Shown here: positions 24,875-34,174 of the stretch, one piece after another | Layout: the number at the start of each line of letters is the position of its first letter | Position numbering within the stretch: position 1 is the first letter of the stretch | Origin: Amylibacter sp. | GTDB lineage: Bacteria; Pseudomonadota; Alphaproteobacteria; Rhodobacterales; Rhodobacteraceae | NCBI GenBank assembly: GCA_021775375.1 | Contig: JAJFHY010000154.1 | Span: 1-47,689 of the forward strand | DNA length: 47,689 nucleotides | Direction of reading: 5' to 3' | Translations under genes and position numbers: made by a program | The notes under the pieces: model-generated | What the model was told of the DNA's origin: nothing | Databases searched by the model: none | The model's input: only the letters and a program-made list of their open reading frames with translations

Positions 24875-25916
24875 GTCAGACCCCAATGATCAGCTGCTTA
24901 TTTTGACGCTTAACGAAGCACCACCGCCTCGTCTTGATAAAGCTTTAGCCGCCGTTGTGCCAGAGGGTGTGACGCTAAGCCGTTCGATGATCACGAAACT
25001 GATCGAAAGCGGTGCCGTCGCCCGTGTTGGCGGCGCAGTTGTTACAACATTGAAAACAAAAGGCAAAGCTGGTGAGGAATGGCAAGTGATGTTGCCCAAA
25101 CCGGTCGCATTGGAAGCGGAGCCAGAAGATATCCCGATAGAGGTTGTTTATGAAGACGACGATCTGATCCTTGTGAACAAGGCGGCAGGCATGGTTGTGC
25201 ATCCGGCCCCCGGTTCTGAAACAGGTACATTGGTCAATGCACTGCTGCATCATTGCGGTGACAGCCTGTCAGGGGTGGGCGGTATGAAACGACCGGGCAT
25301 CGTGCACCGCATTGATAAGGATACATCCGGTCTGTTGATTGTTGCCAAATCAGATGCAGCCCATCAGGGACTGGCTGCACAGTTCGCGGCCCACAGCATT
25401 GAGCGGCGTTATATTGCGTTTACATACGGCGCACCCAGCCGGTCCGACCCGCGTATCGCGGGGTTGCAAGGGGTGGCGTTTGAAGAGGGCGGCGTGATCC
25501 GTGTCGCCACAAATATCGCACGCCACAAAACTGACCGCAAACGCATGGCTGTGGTTCATGACGCCGGCCGCCATGCAATTACACGCATGGCCCTGACCGA
25601 ACGATACGGGCCTGCCGAACGCCCCTTTGCCGGTAAAATCGAGTGTTGGCTGGAAACCGGACGCACGCATCAAATTCGCGTTCATGCCAGCCACATTGGC
25701 CATAGTTTGATCGGCGATCCGATCTACGGAAAACGCAAAAGCCTGCCGATGAATGATTTTAATGAAGACGACAGGGTCTTTCTAGAGGCGTTTTCACGCC
25801 AAGCTTTACATGCGGCAAAACTTGGCTTTATCCACCCTATTTCAAAAAAACTATTGCGATTCACTTCGGAATTGCCCAAAGATTTACAACAATTGGAACG
25901 GGTTCTTTCTGGGTAA
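24873..25916 (+). CDS. RluA-family 23S rRNA pseudouridine synthase (RluD-like)
   Basis: The 347-aa enzyme has an N-terminal S4 RNA-binding domain (about residues 15-75, PRLDKALAA to VTTLKTKGK) and a C-terminal RluA catalytic domain. The active-site Asp lies in HRIDKDTSGLLIVAK at about residue 147. Other family motifs are NKAAGMVVHP and the ETGRTHQIRVH segment. RluD makes pseudouridines 1911, 1915 and 1917 of 23S rRNA; the exact target here is inferred from domain order only. The start ATG at 24873 follows GGAAAG. An open extension back to 24672 is just antisense of the DUF6476 gene. Confidence 0.88.
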   Translation: MSDPNDQLLILTLNEAPPPRLDKALAAVVPEGVTLSRSMITKLIESGAVARVGGAVVTTLKTKGKAGEEWQVMLPKPVALEAEPEDIPIEVVYEDDDLILVNKAAGMVVHPAPGSETGTLVNALLHHCGDSLSGVGGMKRPGIVHRIDKDTSGLLIVAKSDAAHQGLAAQFAAHSIERRYIAFTYGAPSRSDPRIAGLQGVAFEEGGVIRVATNIARHKTDRKRMAVVHDAGRHAITRMALTERYGPAERPFAGKIECWLETGRTHQIRVHASHIGHSLIGDPIYGKRKSLPMNDFNEDDRVFLEAFSRQALHAAKLGFIHPISKKLLRFTSELPKDLQQLERVLSG

Positions 25917-26008
25917 TTTGTTGATTGTAGTAAATAAAATAGAATTACAGATAGTGATTGTAAATTATTTGTAACTTGTTTGTATTTATTTACGCTACGT
26001 CAATATAT

Positions 26009-26036
26009 CTTGTAAATCTTCTTTAAGACCCCAAAT
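26009..26036 (+). promoter_or_regulatory. Sigma-32-like promoter of rpoH
   Basis: CTTGTAA and CCCCAAAT are separated by 13 bp. This is close to the heat-shock consensus CTTGAAA-N11-16-CCCCATnT. The predicted start site is about 27 bp before the rpoH ATG. Confidence 0.5.
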
Positions 26037-26069
26037 AAAGCATATGTTAATTACCGTGGGGGTTGATCC

Positions 26070-26963
26070 ATGAGCTACACAAACCTACCTGCTCCATCGC
26101 CGGAACAAGGCCTGTCTAGCTATATGCGGGAAATCCGTAAATTCCCGATGCTGGAGCCGGAAGAAGAATATATGCTGGCCAAGGCTTGGGTGGAACGTGA
26201 AGACGCGGAAGCCGCCCATAAGCTTGTCACCTCGCATTTGCGTTTGGCGGCCAAGATGGCCATGGGCTATCGCGGTTATGGCTTGCCCATAGCTGAAGTG
26301 GTATCCGAGGCCAATGTCGGCCTGATGCAAGCGGTGAAACGCTTTGACCCTGAAAAGGGATTTCGTCTGTCGACCTATGCGATGTGGTGGATCCGTGCCA
26401 GCATTCAAGAATTCGTTCTGCGCAGCTGGTCTTTGGTTAAAATGGGCACAACATCGGCGCAAAAGAAACTGTTTTTCAACCTGCGCAAAGCTAAAAACAA
26501 GATCGGTGTGATGGAAGAGGGCGATATGCGCCCCGAACATGTAAAACAAATCGCCCACGATTTGAATGTGACGGAAAAAGAGGTCACATCGATGAACCGC
26601 CGGATGTCCGGTGGTGATGCCTCGCTTAATGTACGCGTGGGCGGTGATGACGGCGAAGGTGCGGCAGAGTTTCAGGATTGGTTGGAAGATGAAGATGCCG
26701 ATCAGGCAGCCGATTACGCAGAACGCGACGAATTGGAAGCGCGCCGCGAGTTGATGACTGAAGCGATGTCAGTATTGAATGACCGCGAAAAAGATATCCT
26801 GACCAAACGCAAACTGCTGGATAAACCGATTACACTGGAAGACTTGTCAACCGAGTACAAGGTCAGCCGCGAACGCATCCGCCAAATTGAAGTGCGCGCG
26901 TTCGAGAAATTGCAGGAAAAGATGCGCGCATTAGCCGTGGAACGCGGGATGATGAAGGGCTAG
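26070..26963 (+). CDS. rpoH: Heat-shock sigma factor RpoH (sigma-32)
   Basis: The 297-aa alternative sigma factor directs RNA polymerase to chaperone and protease genes. Region 2 includes EVVSEANVGLMQAVKRFDPE and STYAMWWIRASIQEFVLRSW. The RpoH-specific box QKKLFFNLR is present at about residue 130. Region 4.2 has [18 protein letters not shown]. The start ATG follows a GGGGG ribosome binding site. The upstream 150 bp are AT-rich and hold a sigma-32-like promoter, suggesting self-activation. Many alphaproteobacteria carry a second rpoH elsewhere. Confidence 0.95.
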   Translation: MSYTNLPAPSPEQGLSSYMREIRKFPMLEPEEEYMLAKAWVEREDAEAAHKLVTSHLRLAAKMAMGYRGYGLPIAEVVSEANVGLMQAVKRFDPEKGFRLSTYAMWWIRASIQEFVLRSWSLVKMGTTSAQKKLFFNLRKAKNKIGVMEEGDMRPEHVKQIAHDLNVTEKEVTSMNRRMSGGDASLNVRVGGDDGEGAAEFQDWLEDEDADQAADYAERDELEARRELMTEAMSVLNDREKDILTKRKLLDKPITLEDLSTEYKVSRERIRQIEVRAFEKLQEKMRALAVERGMMKG

Positions 26964-27119
26964 TTAAGCTTGTTTTCGCCCAAGATGTCGGGAATCTGAG
27001 GGTTCTGTACGGTTTACAACTTGTTCCCTACCTCAAGACTTGTCAGGGTTTAGTGTAACTGAACTTAAGTTTTTGCGTGTTGAGTGATCATCATGTCTGG
27101 CATTTCATAGGATATTACG

Positions 27120-27548
27120 ATGGATTTAGAGACCGTATCAGCGGATGGCTTTGGCAAAAGCCTGACAGGTGTCGGCGTTAATCTTTTAACATCAGATGTA
27201 AAGCAGCTGGCAGGCCTTTTGGTTGGCGTTTTTGGCGCAACTGCCCACCGCTTGTCGGATGATTTTGCGATTATCCGATTTGGTGGAATGATGCTGCAAC
27301 TTCACCACGACGCGACTTATGGCAGCCATCCTTTGCATGGTCTTTTGCCCGAAAATCCACCAAGAGGCCAAGGTGTTCAGCTATTCTTCTTTGGGGCTGA
27401 CCCTGATTTTGCGGTGGCACAGGCCATAATGTTCGGTGGCAGTGTTGTCGAGACCCCAAGTGATAAACCGCATGGCTTATATGAAGGCACAATTTTAAGT
27501 GCAGAAGGCTATGCTTTTACTGCGGCTATTCCGAGCAAAGAAGGTTAA
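27120..27548 (+). CDS. VOC-superfamily (glyoxalase-like) protein
   Basis: The small protein of 142 aa has a beta-alpha-beta-beta-beta repeat pattern. GVGVNLLTSDVKQLAGLLVGVFG resembles the first VOC strand and helix (given here as two joined parts, GVGVNLLTSDV and KQLAGLLVGVFG). The strand FAIIRFGGMMLQLHHD holds candidate metal or active-site His residues, and the second module has GVQLFFFGADPD. Function cannot be inferred from the fold, which covers dioxygenases, glyoxalases and resistance proteins. AGGAT precedes the ATG. It converges on pepF. Confidence 0.65.
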   Translation: MDLETVSADGFGKSLTGVGVNLLTSDVKQLAGLLVGVFGATAHRLSDDFAIIRFGGMMLQLHHDATYGSHPLHGLLPENPPRGQGVQLFFFGADPDFAVAQAIMFGGSVVETPSDKPHGLYEGTILSAEGYAFTAAIPSKEG

Positions 27549-27560
27549 GCCAAGATAGGG

Positions 27561-29399
27561 CTACCCCTCCATCGCCTCCAGCTCATCAATCATAGAACTG
27601 ATCAGGCTCAGCCCCTTATCCCAGAACTTCGGGTCACTTGCATCCAGCCCGAAGGGGGCCAGCAGTTCTTTGTGGTGTTTTGAGCCACCCGCTTTAAGCA
27701 TATCGAAATACTTCGCCTGAAAGTCAGGGTCGCCTTCAGCGTAAACCGCATAAAGTGCGTTCACTAGGCCATCGCCAAACGCGTAAGCGTAGACGTAGAA
27801 CGGCGAGTGGATGAAATGCGGGATGTAGGCCCAGAAGGTTTCATAACCGTCCATGAAGTTGAACACGGGGCCAAGGCTTTCTGCCTGTACCGACATCCAG
27901 ATTGCGTTGATTTGATCAGGTGTCAGTTCGCCGGTCGCGCGGGCCGCATGTAATTTGCACTCAAAGTCGTAAAACGCGATCTGGCGCACGACCGTGTTGA
28001 TCATATCTTCAACCTTACCCGCCAGCATGCGTTTGCGCGCTGCCTGATCAGGTGCTGCATCCAGCAGTTTGCGGAAAGTCAGCATTTCACCGAAAACAGA
28101 GGCGGTTTCGGCCAGTGTAAGCGGTGTAGAACTTAGCAACTCACCTTGATCGGCGGCTAGAACCTGATGTACACCGTGGCCCAACTCATGTGCCAAAGTC
28201 ATTACATCACGTTGTTTTCCAAGGTAATTCAACATCACATAGGGATGCACATTCGTGACTGTCGGATGTGCAAAGGCACCGGGCGCCTTACCTGGTTTCA
28301 CGCCTGCATCAATCCAGCCTTTATCGAAAAACGGCTCGGCAATTCGCGCCATTTCAGGGTCAAAATCACTGTATGCCCCCAGCACTGTCGCACGTGCATC
28401 ATCCCAACTGATCGCGGCATTGTCCTCATCGGGCAAAGGCGCATTGCGATCCCACATTTCAAGGGTTTCAAGCCCCATCCATTTGGCTTTCAGTGCGTAA
28501 TAACGATGTGATAGTTTCGGGTAAGCTGCAACAACCGCGTTACGCAAGGCTTCAACCACTTCGGGTTCCACATGATTTGCCAGATGGCGGCTTGCTTGCG
28601 GCGTGGGCAGCCCACGCCAGCGATCCTCGACCTCTTTTTCCTTGGCCAACGTGTTGGTGATCCGTGCAAACAGCGAGATGCTGTCCTGGAATACCGCGAC
28701 CAAAGCTTTTGCACCGGCTTCGCGTTTAGTACGGTCTGCATCAGACAAAAGGTTCAGTGTGGCTTCAAGAACCATCTCTTCGCCGTCGACATTGAATGTA
28801 AGCCCTGCCATGGTTTCGTCGAACAGACGGTTCCACGCTGTTGCGCCCACAACAGACTGATCATGTAAAAATTTTTCCAGCTCATCGGACAGTTGATAAG
28901 GTTTCATCGCCCGCATTTGATCCAAAATCGGTTTATAACGCGCAAGCCCTTCGTCTGCTGCCACCATTGCGTCCAGTTTTGCGTCATCCACACGGTTCAG
29001 CTCTAGTGAAAAGAACACCATCGGGGTCGACATATCTGTAATTGCCCCTTGCATGTCTGCCATGAATTTGGCGCGATCTGCGTCAACCGTGTTTTGATAA
29101 TAACGCAAGCCTGCAAATGACATCACGCGGCCCATGATGTTTTGGATTTTTTCGAACCGCAGGATGCAGTTCAATAGTCCAGTTGCATCCAAATCTGCCA
29201 GTTTGCCTTCGTAATCGGTGGCAAAAGCCGGGCATTCTTTGCTTAACCAATCCATATCCTGGGTGATTTCTGTCCCGTCGGTGCTGGGATAAAGATCGTC
29301 CAGGTTCCATTCCGGTAAATCCCCGAATTCGCCGTCTGATGTGCTATCACGCATATCGCGGGGGAAATTGGAACGGGATGGATCGAATGTTTTGAACAT
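27561..29399 (-). CDS. pepF: Oligoendopeptidase F (M3 family metallopeptidase)
   Basis: Zinc metallopeptidase of 612 aa that degrades short peptides in the cytosol. The HExxH zinc site reads LAHELGHGVHQ at about residue 403. Further M3 features are visible downstream, such as AETASVFGEML with the third zinc ligand Glu. The N-terminal half (about residues 20-200) is the helical PepF domain. I use the ATG at 29399, which has AGGAGC upstream; a frame-open start at 29432 lacks a signal. It converges on the VOC gene. Confidence 0.92.
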   Translation of the reverse strand: MFKTFDPSRSNFPRDMRDSTSDGEFGDLPEWNLDDLYPSTDGTEITQDMDWLSKECPAFATDYEGKLADLDATGLLNCILRFEKIQNIMGRVMSFAGLRYYQNTVDADRAKFMADMQGAITDMSTPMVFFSLELNRVDDAKLDAMVAADEGLARYKPILDQMRAMKPYQLSDELEKFLHDQSVVGATAWNRLFDETMAGLTFNVDGEEMVLEATLNLLSDADRTKREAGAKALVAVFQDSISLFARITNTLAKEKEVEDRWRGLPTPQASRHLANHVEPEVVEALRNAVVAAYPKLSHRYYALKAKWMGLETLEMWDRNAPLPDEDNAAISWDDARATVLGAYSDFDPEMARIAEPFFDKGWIDAGVKPGKAPGAFAHPTVTNVHPYVMLNYLGKQRDVMTLAHELGHGVHQVLAADQGELLSSTPLTLAETASVFGEMLTFRKLLDAAPDQAARKRMLAGKVEDMINTVVRQIAFYDFECKLHAARATGELTPDQINAIWMSVQAESLGPVFNFMDGYETFWAYIPHFIHSPFYVYAYAFGDGLVNALYAVYAEGDPDFQAKYFDMLKAGGSKHHKELLAPFGLDASDPKFWDKGLSLISSMIDELEAMEG

Positions 29400-29485
29400 G
29401 GCTGAAAAGCTCCTGAAGTCTGTTTGGAACAAAGATGTAAGACTATTCGAAAAGAAGGGAAAGCCCTGATCACAGGGTTGTTGGA

Positions 29486-29782
29486 TTAAATTTCAATCGG
29501 TGGTTTTGGTTCTACCGGAACCTTGGGTTTTGGTTTGCGGCGGATAATAATATCACCGTTGGGCAGAACCTCTGGTTTTTCATAATCGCTTAAGTCATCG
29601 ATTTTATCACCCAAAGAGTTCAGCAAGGGGCCAAGATCATCAACCCAGCTTTCAAAAAACTTTTGTGTATCTTCCGATAGTTCTTCCAGACCTTTACGCA
29701 ATTCTTCCCAATCTTTCGGGTCGGATTGGGCCGGTGTCGCAATTAGGGCCGGGATAAGGGCAATATAAAAGAAACGTTTCAT
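29486..29782 (-). CDS. Small secreted protein with conserved PNGDIIIRRK motif
   Basis: The 98-aa protein begins with a Sec signal peptide (MKRFFYIALIPALIATPAQS). An amphipathic acidic helix of about 45 residues follows (WEELRKGLEELSEDTQKFF...), then EVLPNGDIIIRRKPKP and a proline-rich tail ending VEPKPPIEI. Small Rhodobacteraceae proteins with the LPNGDIIIRRK signature are sometimes mislabelled 'AAA+ family ATPase', but no P-loop is present here. Function unknown; periplasmic location is inferred. The start at 29782 puts the signal peptide at the N-terminus. The stop of the upstream nuclease gene lies 30 bp away. Confidence 0.65.
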   Translation of the reverse strand: MKRFFYIALIPALIATPAQSDPKDWEELRKGLEELSEDTQKFFESWVDDLGPLLNSLGDKIDDLSDYEKPEVLPNGDIIIRRKPKPKVPVEPKPPIEI

Positions 29783-29812
29783 ATGCATTATATAGAAGCC
29801 ATCGCGCAAGTT

Positions 29813-30862
29813 TCACCCCCTCTGGGTGAAATCCATATCAATCGTTACAGGAAAGTGATCAGAGGCTGTTAGCAATGCATCGCATAACTCACTGTTATCA
29901 AAGCAATCGGGATCATCGAACGGGTGCCATACTTTCCAGATCGGCCCGACGGTTCTGCCAAGATCAGGCGATACCATTATGTAATCCAAAAGCGCATTCA
30001 GGTAGGTTTTGCTTTTATGAAGATAAAACCGAGAAGTGGTGGGAAATCCGCCCGCACGGGCAGACATCGCTGCTTCTGCATGTGGCTCACGCAGGGTTTC
30101 GCTCTCTGGTTTTGAAACTCCGATTACAATCTCTACCCCGGATTGGCCGAACAGTTTTTCATATTCATCCAGCCCCGGGCCGTCATTGAAATCGCCCATC
30201 ACAATCACATTGTCGCCCAGTGCCAAGTGTTCTTCAACCCTTTGCCGCAACCAGATACACTGGGCCAGTTGTTTGCGTCTGTTATCAATTGCAATCCGCA
30301 CTTCCTGTTGGCGATTTTTGGCACCGTGCGGGGCTTTGGATTTTGCGTGCACCCCGATCAGCCGCATCGGATTGCCGCCTTCGGGTATAACCAGTAATTC
30401 AAGCGGTGGCTTGGAAAACGAGATTTTCTCGGGCTTTGCGTCAACGTCCACATCAAGATGAAAGACACCGTCAAATCTGGGCGTTTCGCGTGCGTCACCA
30501 TGGGGCGGGGGATATCCTTGCGGATCATGTATGACGTCCAATTTCGTCGGATCGAACAGAAAGGCGATTTCTTGTTGAGTGTGATTAGTGAACCCGATGA
30601 TTGCTTTGTTTTGTCGTAACTTGAAATGTTCTGCAAAATGTTCCAGAGCAATGACAGATGATAGACCGCTGCCATTATCCGGAGCTTCGATAATCATAAT
30701 CCCATCGGCATCAATAGATTGGAATACAATCCCCAACGCATTGATTTGCATTGATTTTGTGACATTCCACTTGCCGGACCAGCTGTTATCCTCAATCAGT
30801 TGATTATTCTGATCGAATAGATTGGTAAACCATTCAACGTTATATGTTGCAAGACGTATCAT
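29813..30862 (-). CDS. Endonuclease/exonuclease/phosphatase (EEP) family protein
   Basis: The 349-aa protein has the EEP hallmarks: LATYNVEWF at the start, MIIEAPDNG (the catalytic Glu), GVHAKSKAP, VIMGDFNDGPG (Asp-x-Asn) and the C-terminal SDHFPVTID with the catalytic His. The superfamily covers nucleases such as ExoIII and sugar or lipid phosphatases; the substrate cannot be called. There is no signal peptide, so a cytosolic role is likely. Its start overlaps the stop of the TerB-DnaJ gene by 4 bp, suggesting translational coupling. Confidence 0.85.
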   Translation of the reverse strand: MIRLATYNVEWFTNLFDQNNQLIEDNSWSGKWNVTKSMQINALGIVFQSIDADGIMIIEAPDNGSGLSSVIALEHFAEHFKLRQNKAIIGFTNHTQQEIAFLFDPTKLDVIHDPQGYPPPHGDARETPRFDGVFHLDVDVDAKPEKISFSKPPLELLVIPEGGNPMRLIGVHAKSKAPHGAKNRQQEVRIAIDNRRKQLAQCIWLRQRVEEHLALGDNVIVMGDFNDGPGLDEYEKLFGQSGVEIVIGVSKPESETLREPHAEAAMSARAGGFPTTSRFYLHKSKTYLNALLDYIMVSPDLGRTVGPIWKVWHPFDDPDCFDNSELCDALLTASDHFPVTIDMDFTQRG

Positions 30863-31545
30863 GCGTCATTGTGGGTTTCATTAATTTCTTCCCACGCCAT
30901 ATTAATTGCAATCATCCGTTTGGTGGCCATTGTTATCGCCTCTTCCGGCAGGCCGCGGGCCATGAGTTGATCGGGGTGAGTTTCACGGATTTTCTGACGC
31001 CAGATATTGCGGATTTCTGTTAAAGGTGTTTGGGGTGTCACGCCCAACACATCATAGGCGTCCGGTGGGGCATCTGGGGCAAAACGGGTTCTGAAGCTGC
31101 GGTATGTGACCTCATCAATTCCAAAAATATTGGCAACGCGGTGAACATAATCATCCTCATTGGGATGGTAATGCCCATCGGCTATCGCTATGTAAAATAA
31201 CCCCTCAAGCAAATCTTCAAGAACGGCACTGTCTGCCTTGAACATTTTTGCGATTTTAGTGGCATAAACCTCGTATCCCGCGACATCCTGACGGGCTAGA
31301 TTGAATACTATGGCGGCTTGTGCGGCATTGCGCTGAGGTATTTGAAATACCTGACGGAAAGCGGCGACCTCATCCTTGGTTACCAATCCGTCCGCTTTTG
31401 CCATCTTGGCCCCAAGACCAATGACTGCGATCGTAAACGCCACGCTTTTCTCGGGTGGCGTTTGCAGTTTTTCAAGGATGCTGGACAGACCTTCCCCAGC
31501 TGCCATGGCTGATATTGCATCTGAAATCCGAAGCCAAATAGACAT
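30859..31545 (-). CDS. TerB-DnaJ protein (DjlA-like, soluble)
   Basis: The 228-aa protein joins an N-terminal TerB-like helical domain (about residues 30-145) to a C-terminal J domain (about 163-225) that contains the diagnostic HPD motif in RETHPDQL. J domains stimulate DnaK ATPase. Escherichia coli DjlA has the same domain order but carries an N-terminal membrane helix, which this protein lacks. It is the first gene of a coupled pair with the EEP-family gene. Confidence 0.85.
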   Translation of the reverse strand: MSIWLRISDAISAMAAGEGLSSILEKLQTPPEKSVAFTIAVIGLGAKMAKADGLVTKDEVAAFRQVFQIPQRNAAQAAIVFNLARQDVAGYEVYATKIAKMFKADSAVLEDLLEGLFYIAIADGHYHPNEDDYVHRVANIFGIDEVTYRSFRTRFAPDAPPDAYDVLGVTPQTPLTEIRNIWRQKIRETHPDQLMARGLPEEAITMATKRMIAINMAWEEINETHNDA

Positions 31546-31577
31546 GTCTTGCCTTTATAAATATAATTCAATCACGA

Positions 31578-32066
31578 TTACAGGAACCTTTGCATCAAAA
31601 TCAGATCATGCCAACGGCCAAATTTGAAGCCGGCCTGTTTTATGTCTGCAACCTTGCTGTAACCAAGGGCTGCATGAAATAAAATGCCGTCCATGTTTTC
31701 GGCACTTAATCCTGCAATAAAGCAATGAACGCCAGCAGCGCGGCCATGATCCTCAAGTGTTTTCAATAATGCTTTACCCGTACCTTTGCCCCGTTCATCG
31801 GGGTTTAGAAAAATTGAATGCTCCATGGTTTTGGCATATCCAGGCCCATTGCGAAAAGGGCCATATGTTGCAAAGCCCGCAATGCGGTCAGGTGCTTCAG
31901 CTACGTAAAAGCCAAAATTCTTTTGTGCGCGCTCCATGATCATATCTTGCAGGGCGGGCACAGGTTTTTCAATATTAGTGAACGTGGCGACACTGTCACG
32001 GATCACCGGGTTCCAGATGTTTGCGATGGCTTGTGCGTCTTTTGGGGTTGCAGGACGGATATGCAA
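31578..32066 (-). CDS. GNAT-family N-acetyltransferase (phosphinothricin-type)
   Basis: The 162-aa acetyltransferase begins MHIRPATPKDAQAIANIWNP and has the acetyl-CoA pyrophosphate loop as NPDERGKGTGKALL (the Q/R-x-x-G-x-G/A pattern, about residues 90-103). The sequence ALGYSKVADIKQAGFKFGRW is typical of the Pat/phosphinothricin and methionine-sulfone acetyltransferases. The amino substrate is not predictable from sequence alone. It is divergent from the aldo/keto reductase gene. Confidence 0.88.
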   Translation of the reverse strand: MHIRPATPKDAQAIANIWNPVIRDSVATFTNIEKPVPALQDMIMERAQKNFGFYVAEAPDRIAGFATYGPFRNGPGYAKTMEHSIFLNPDERGKGTGKALLKTLEDHGRAAGVHCFIAGLSAENMDGILFHAALGYSKVADIKQAGFKFGRWHDLILMQRFL

Positions 32067-32214
32067 AACGGGCCTCTTGTTTTGGTTGTGTTATTGTCTC
32101 GTAACCGGCAGAATTTTCAAGATATAAAATCAACAAAGCAATATTTATCTCTTGGCTTACACATTGACTTCCCCAAAATATGTCGATCAATTGCGCCCAA
32201 CTTTGGAGATTTTT

Positions 32215-33261
32215 ATGCAATATAATACTTTAGGATCAACAGATCTGAAAATCAGTGAACTTTGTCTGGGATCAATGACTTGGGGCACGCAAAACACCAC
32301 GAATGAAGGCCATGCCCAAATAGATATGGCGTTGGACTATGGGGTGAATATTATCGATACGGCCGAAATGTATCCGGTGAACCCGTTAAGTAAGGCCACT
32401 CAAGGCGATACCGAACGGGTGATCGGTGAATGGGTCGCGAAATCGGGTAAACGCGAGGATGTTATGATCGCGACCAAAGCCTCGGGGGCGGGTTATATGA
32501 ATGTGCGCGACGGTGCACCTATTTCGGCTGAAACGATACACATGGCGGTTGAGGCTTCATTGAAATCGCTGCAAACGGATTACATCGATCTATACCAGCT
32601 GCATTGGCCCAATCGTGGCTCTTATATGTTCCGGCAAAACTGGGATTTTGATCCTTCAAACCAGAACAAACAGCAGACTTTAGACCACATTGTTTCGGTA
32701 TTGGAAACAATGCAAAAGCTTGTTGAAGCAGGGAAAATTCGTCATTTTGGCCTGTCAAACGACAGCGCATGGGGGACGGCGCAATGGCTGCGTGCTTCTG
32801 AAGAACGTGGCCTGCCAAGGGTGCAATCCATTCAGAATGAATACAGCTTGCTGTGCCGGTTGTTTGATACTGATCTGTCCGAACTTTGCCATAATGAAGA
32901 GGTCGGCCTTTTGGCATTTTCACCGCTTGCCACGGGTCTTTTAACCGGGAAATATCATGAAGGTGAAGCGCCGCCAAAAGGATCGCGAATGTCGATCGGT
33001 CCAGAACTGGGCGGGCGGATTACGCCACAGGTTTGGCCTGCGGTTGCGGCCTATCAGGCGATTGCAGACAAACACGGGTTGAACATAACGCAAATGGCGC
33101 TTGCATGGTGTTGCACACGCCCGTTTATGGCCTCTGCAATTTTTGGTGCGACCACAATGGAGCAACTGGAAACGGCATTGAAATCGACGGAAATTACATT
33201 GACTGATGCGGTTCTGGCGGACATTACCGCGGCTCACAAAGCCCATCCGATGCCCTACTGA
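32215..33261 (+). CDS. Aldo/keto reductase (Tas-like)
   Basis: NADPH-dependent oxidoreductase of 348 aa. The catalytic tetrad is visible: Asp in IIDTAEMYP, Tyr in the same element, Lys in IATKASG and His in YQLHWPNR. The cofactor-binding C-terminus includes PLATGLLTGKY and the GATTMEQL phosphate loop. The subgroup with MQYNTLGSTDLKISELCLG at the start corresponds to Tas, whose natural substrate is unclear. I chose the ATG at 32215, preceded by GGAG, over an upstream frame extension. It overlaps nothing but is followed after 1 bp by the transporter gene. Confidence 0.9.
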   Translation: MQYNTLGSTDLKISELCLGSMTWGTQNTTNEGHAQIDMALDYGVNIIDTAEMYPVNPLSKATQGDTERVIGEWVAKSGKREDVMIATKASGAGYMNVRDGAPISAETIHMAVEASLKSLQTDYIDLYQLHWPNRGSYMFRQNWDFDPSNQNKQQTLDHIVSVLETMQKLVEAGKIRHFGLSNDSAWGTAQWLRASEERGLPRVQSIQNEYSLLCRLFDTDLSELCHNEEVGLLAFSPLATGLLTGKYHEGEAPPKGSRMSIGPELGGRITPQVWPAVAAYQAIADKHGLNITQMALAWCCTRPFMASAIFGATTMEQLETALKSTEITLTDAVLADITAAHKAHPMPY

Positions 33262-33262
33262 T

Positions 33263-34171
33263 ATGGCACTTTGGATCCCGATAACGATTTTTGCGGCCTT
33301 CGCGCAAAATCTGCGCTTTATGCTGCAAAAGCATCTGAAGGCGACGAAGCTCAGCACAGGCGGGGCAACGTTTGCCCGCTTCTTGTTCGCCGCTCCGATC
33401 GCGGTTCTGTTGGTTGTGATCCTTGTGCAAACGGGGTGGGATATACCAAGTGCAACTGCGCGTACATGGGTGTTTGTGGTTACAGGCGGGACATCGCAAA
33501 TCGTCGCCACAATGCTGGTGGTTGCGTTATTTGCTGAGCGCAACTTTGCTGTTGGCATCACGTTGAAAAAGACCGAAGCAATCCTGACTGCCATTGTTGG
33601 TTTTATCGTTCTGGGTGAAGGTATATCGCTTTGGGCTGTCATGACAATTCTTGTTGGGATTGTCGGTGTTATATTATTGTCCGACCCGCCAAAGCTGGCG
33701 GGTAAGGGGGCGTGGTACAGGCGGATTTTTAACCGTGCGTCAGCTTACGGAATAGGGTCGGGGGCTATCTTTGCCGTTTCTGCCACCAGCTATCGTGGTG
33801 CGTCTTTATCCTTGGGTTCAGGGGATTTTATTATTCGCGCGGTCTTTACGCTGGCCTGTGTAACCGTATTTCAAACAGTTGCTATGAGCATCTGGTTGCG
33901 TTTTCGCGAGCCCGGCGAGATTACGCGTGTGCTGCAATCATGGCGGGTGACGACGCTGGTTGGATTGACGGGGGTTTTAGGGTCGCTGGGCTGGTTCATG
34001 GCCTTTACGTTGCAAAACGCGGCCTATGTCAAAGCTTTGGGCCAGATCGAGCTGGTGTTCACTTTTCTGGCGTCTTATCTAATTTTCAAAGAACGCAGTA
34101 CGGGGCGTGAAATTTTCGGTATCGGACTGGTCGTGGTCAGTATTTTACTGTTGATACTGGTGATCCGATAG
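33263..34171 (+). CDS. DMT-superfamily (EamA) transporter
   Basis: The 302-aa inner-membrane protein has ten predicted helices in two EamA repeats. The first half ends near GVILLSDPP (about residue 138), and the second starts after a cytoplasmic loop (KLAGKGAWYRR). The repeat motif near LGSLGWFMAFTLQNAAYVKALGQ... is the usual helix 8-9 element (split here after ALGQ). The substrate is unknown. It starts 1 bp after the reductase stop, so the two are cotranscribed. It ends 3 bp before the convergent Sel1 gene. Confidence 0.88.
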   Translation: MALWIPITIFAAFAQNLRFMLQKHLKATKLSTGGATFARFLFAAPIAVLLVVILVQTGWDIPSATARTWVFVVTGGTSQIVATMLVVALFAERNFAVGITLKKTEAILTAIVGFIVLGEGISLWAVMTILVGIVGVILLSDPPKLAGKGAWYRRIFNRASAYGIGSGAIFAVSATSYRGASLSLGSGDFIIRAVFTLACVTVFQTVAMSIWLRFREPGEITRVLQSWRVTTLVGLTGVLGSLGWFMAFTLQNAAYVKALGQIELVFTFLASYLIFKERSTGREIFGIGLVVVSILLLILVIR

Positions 34172-34174
34172 GAG

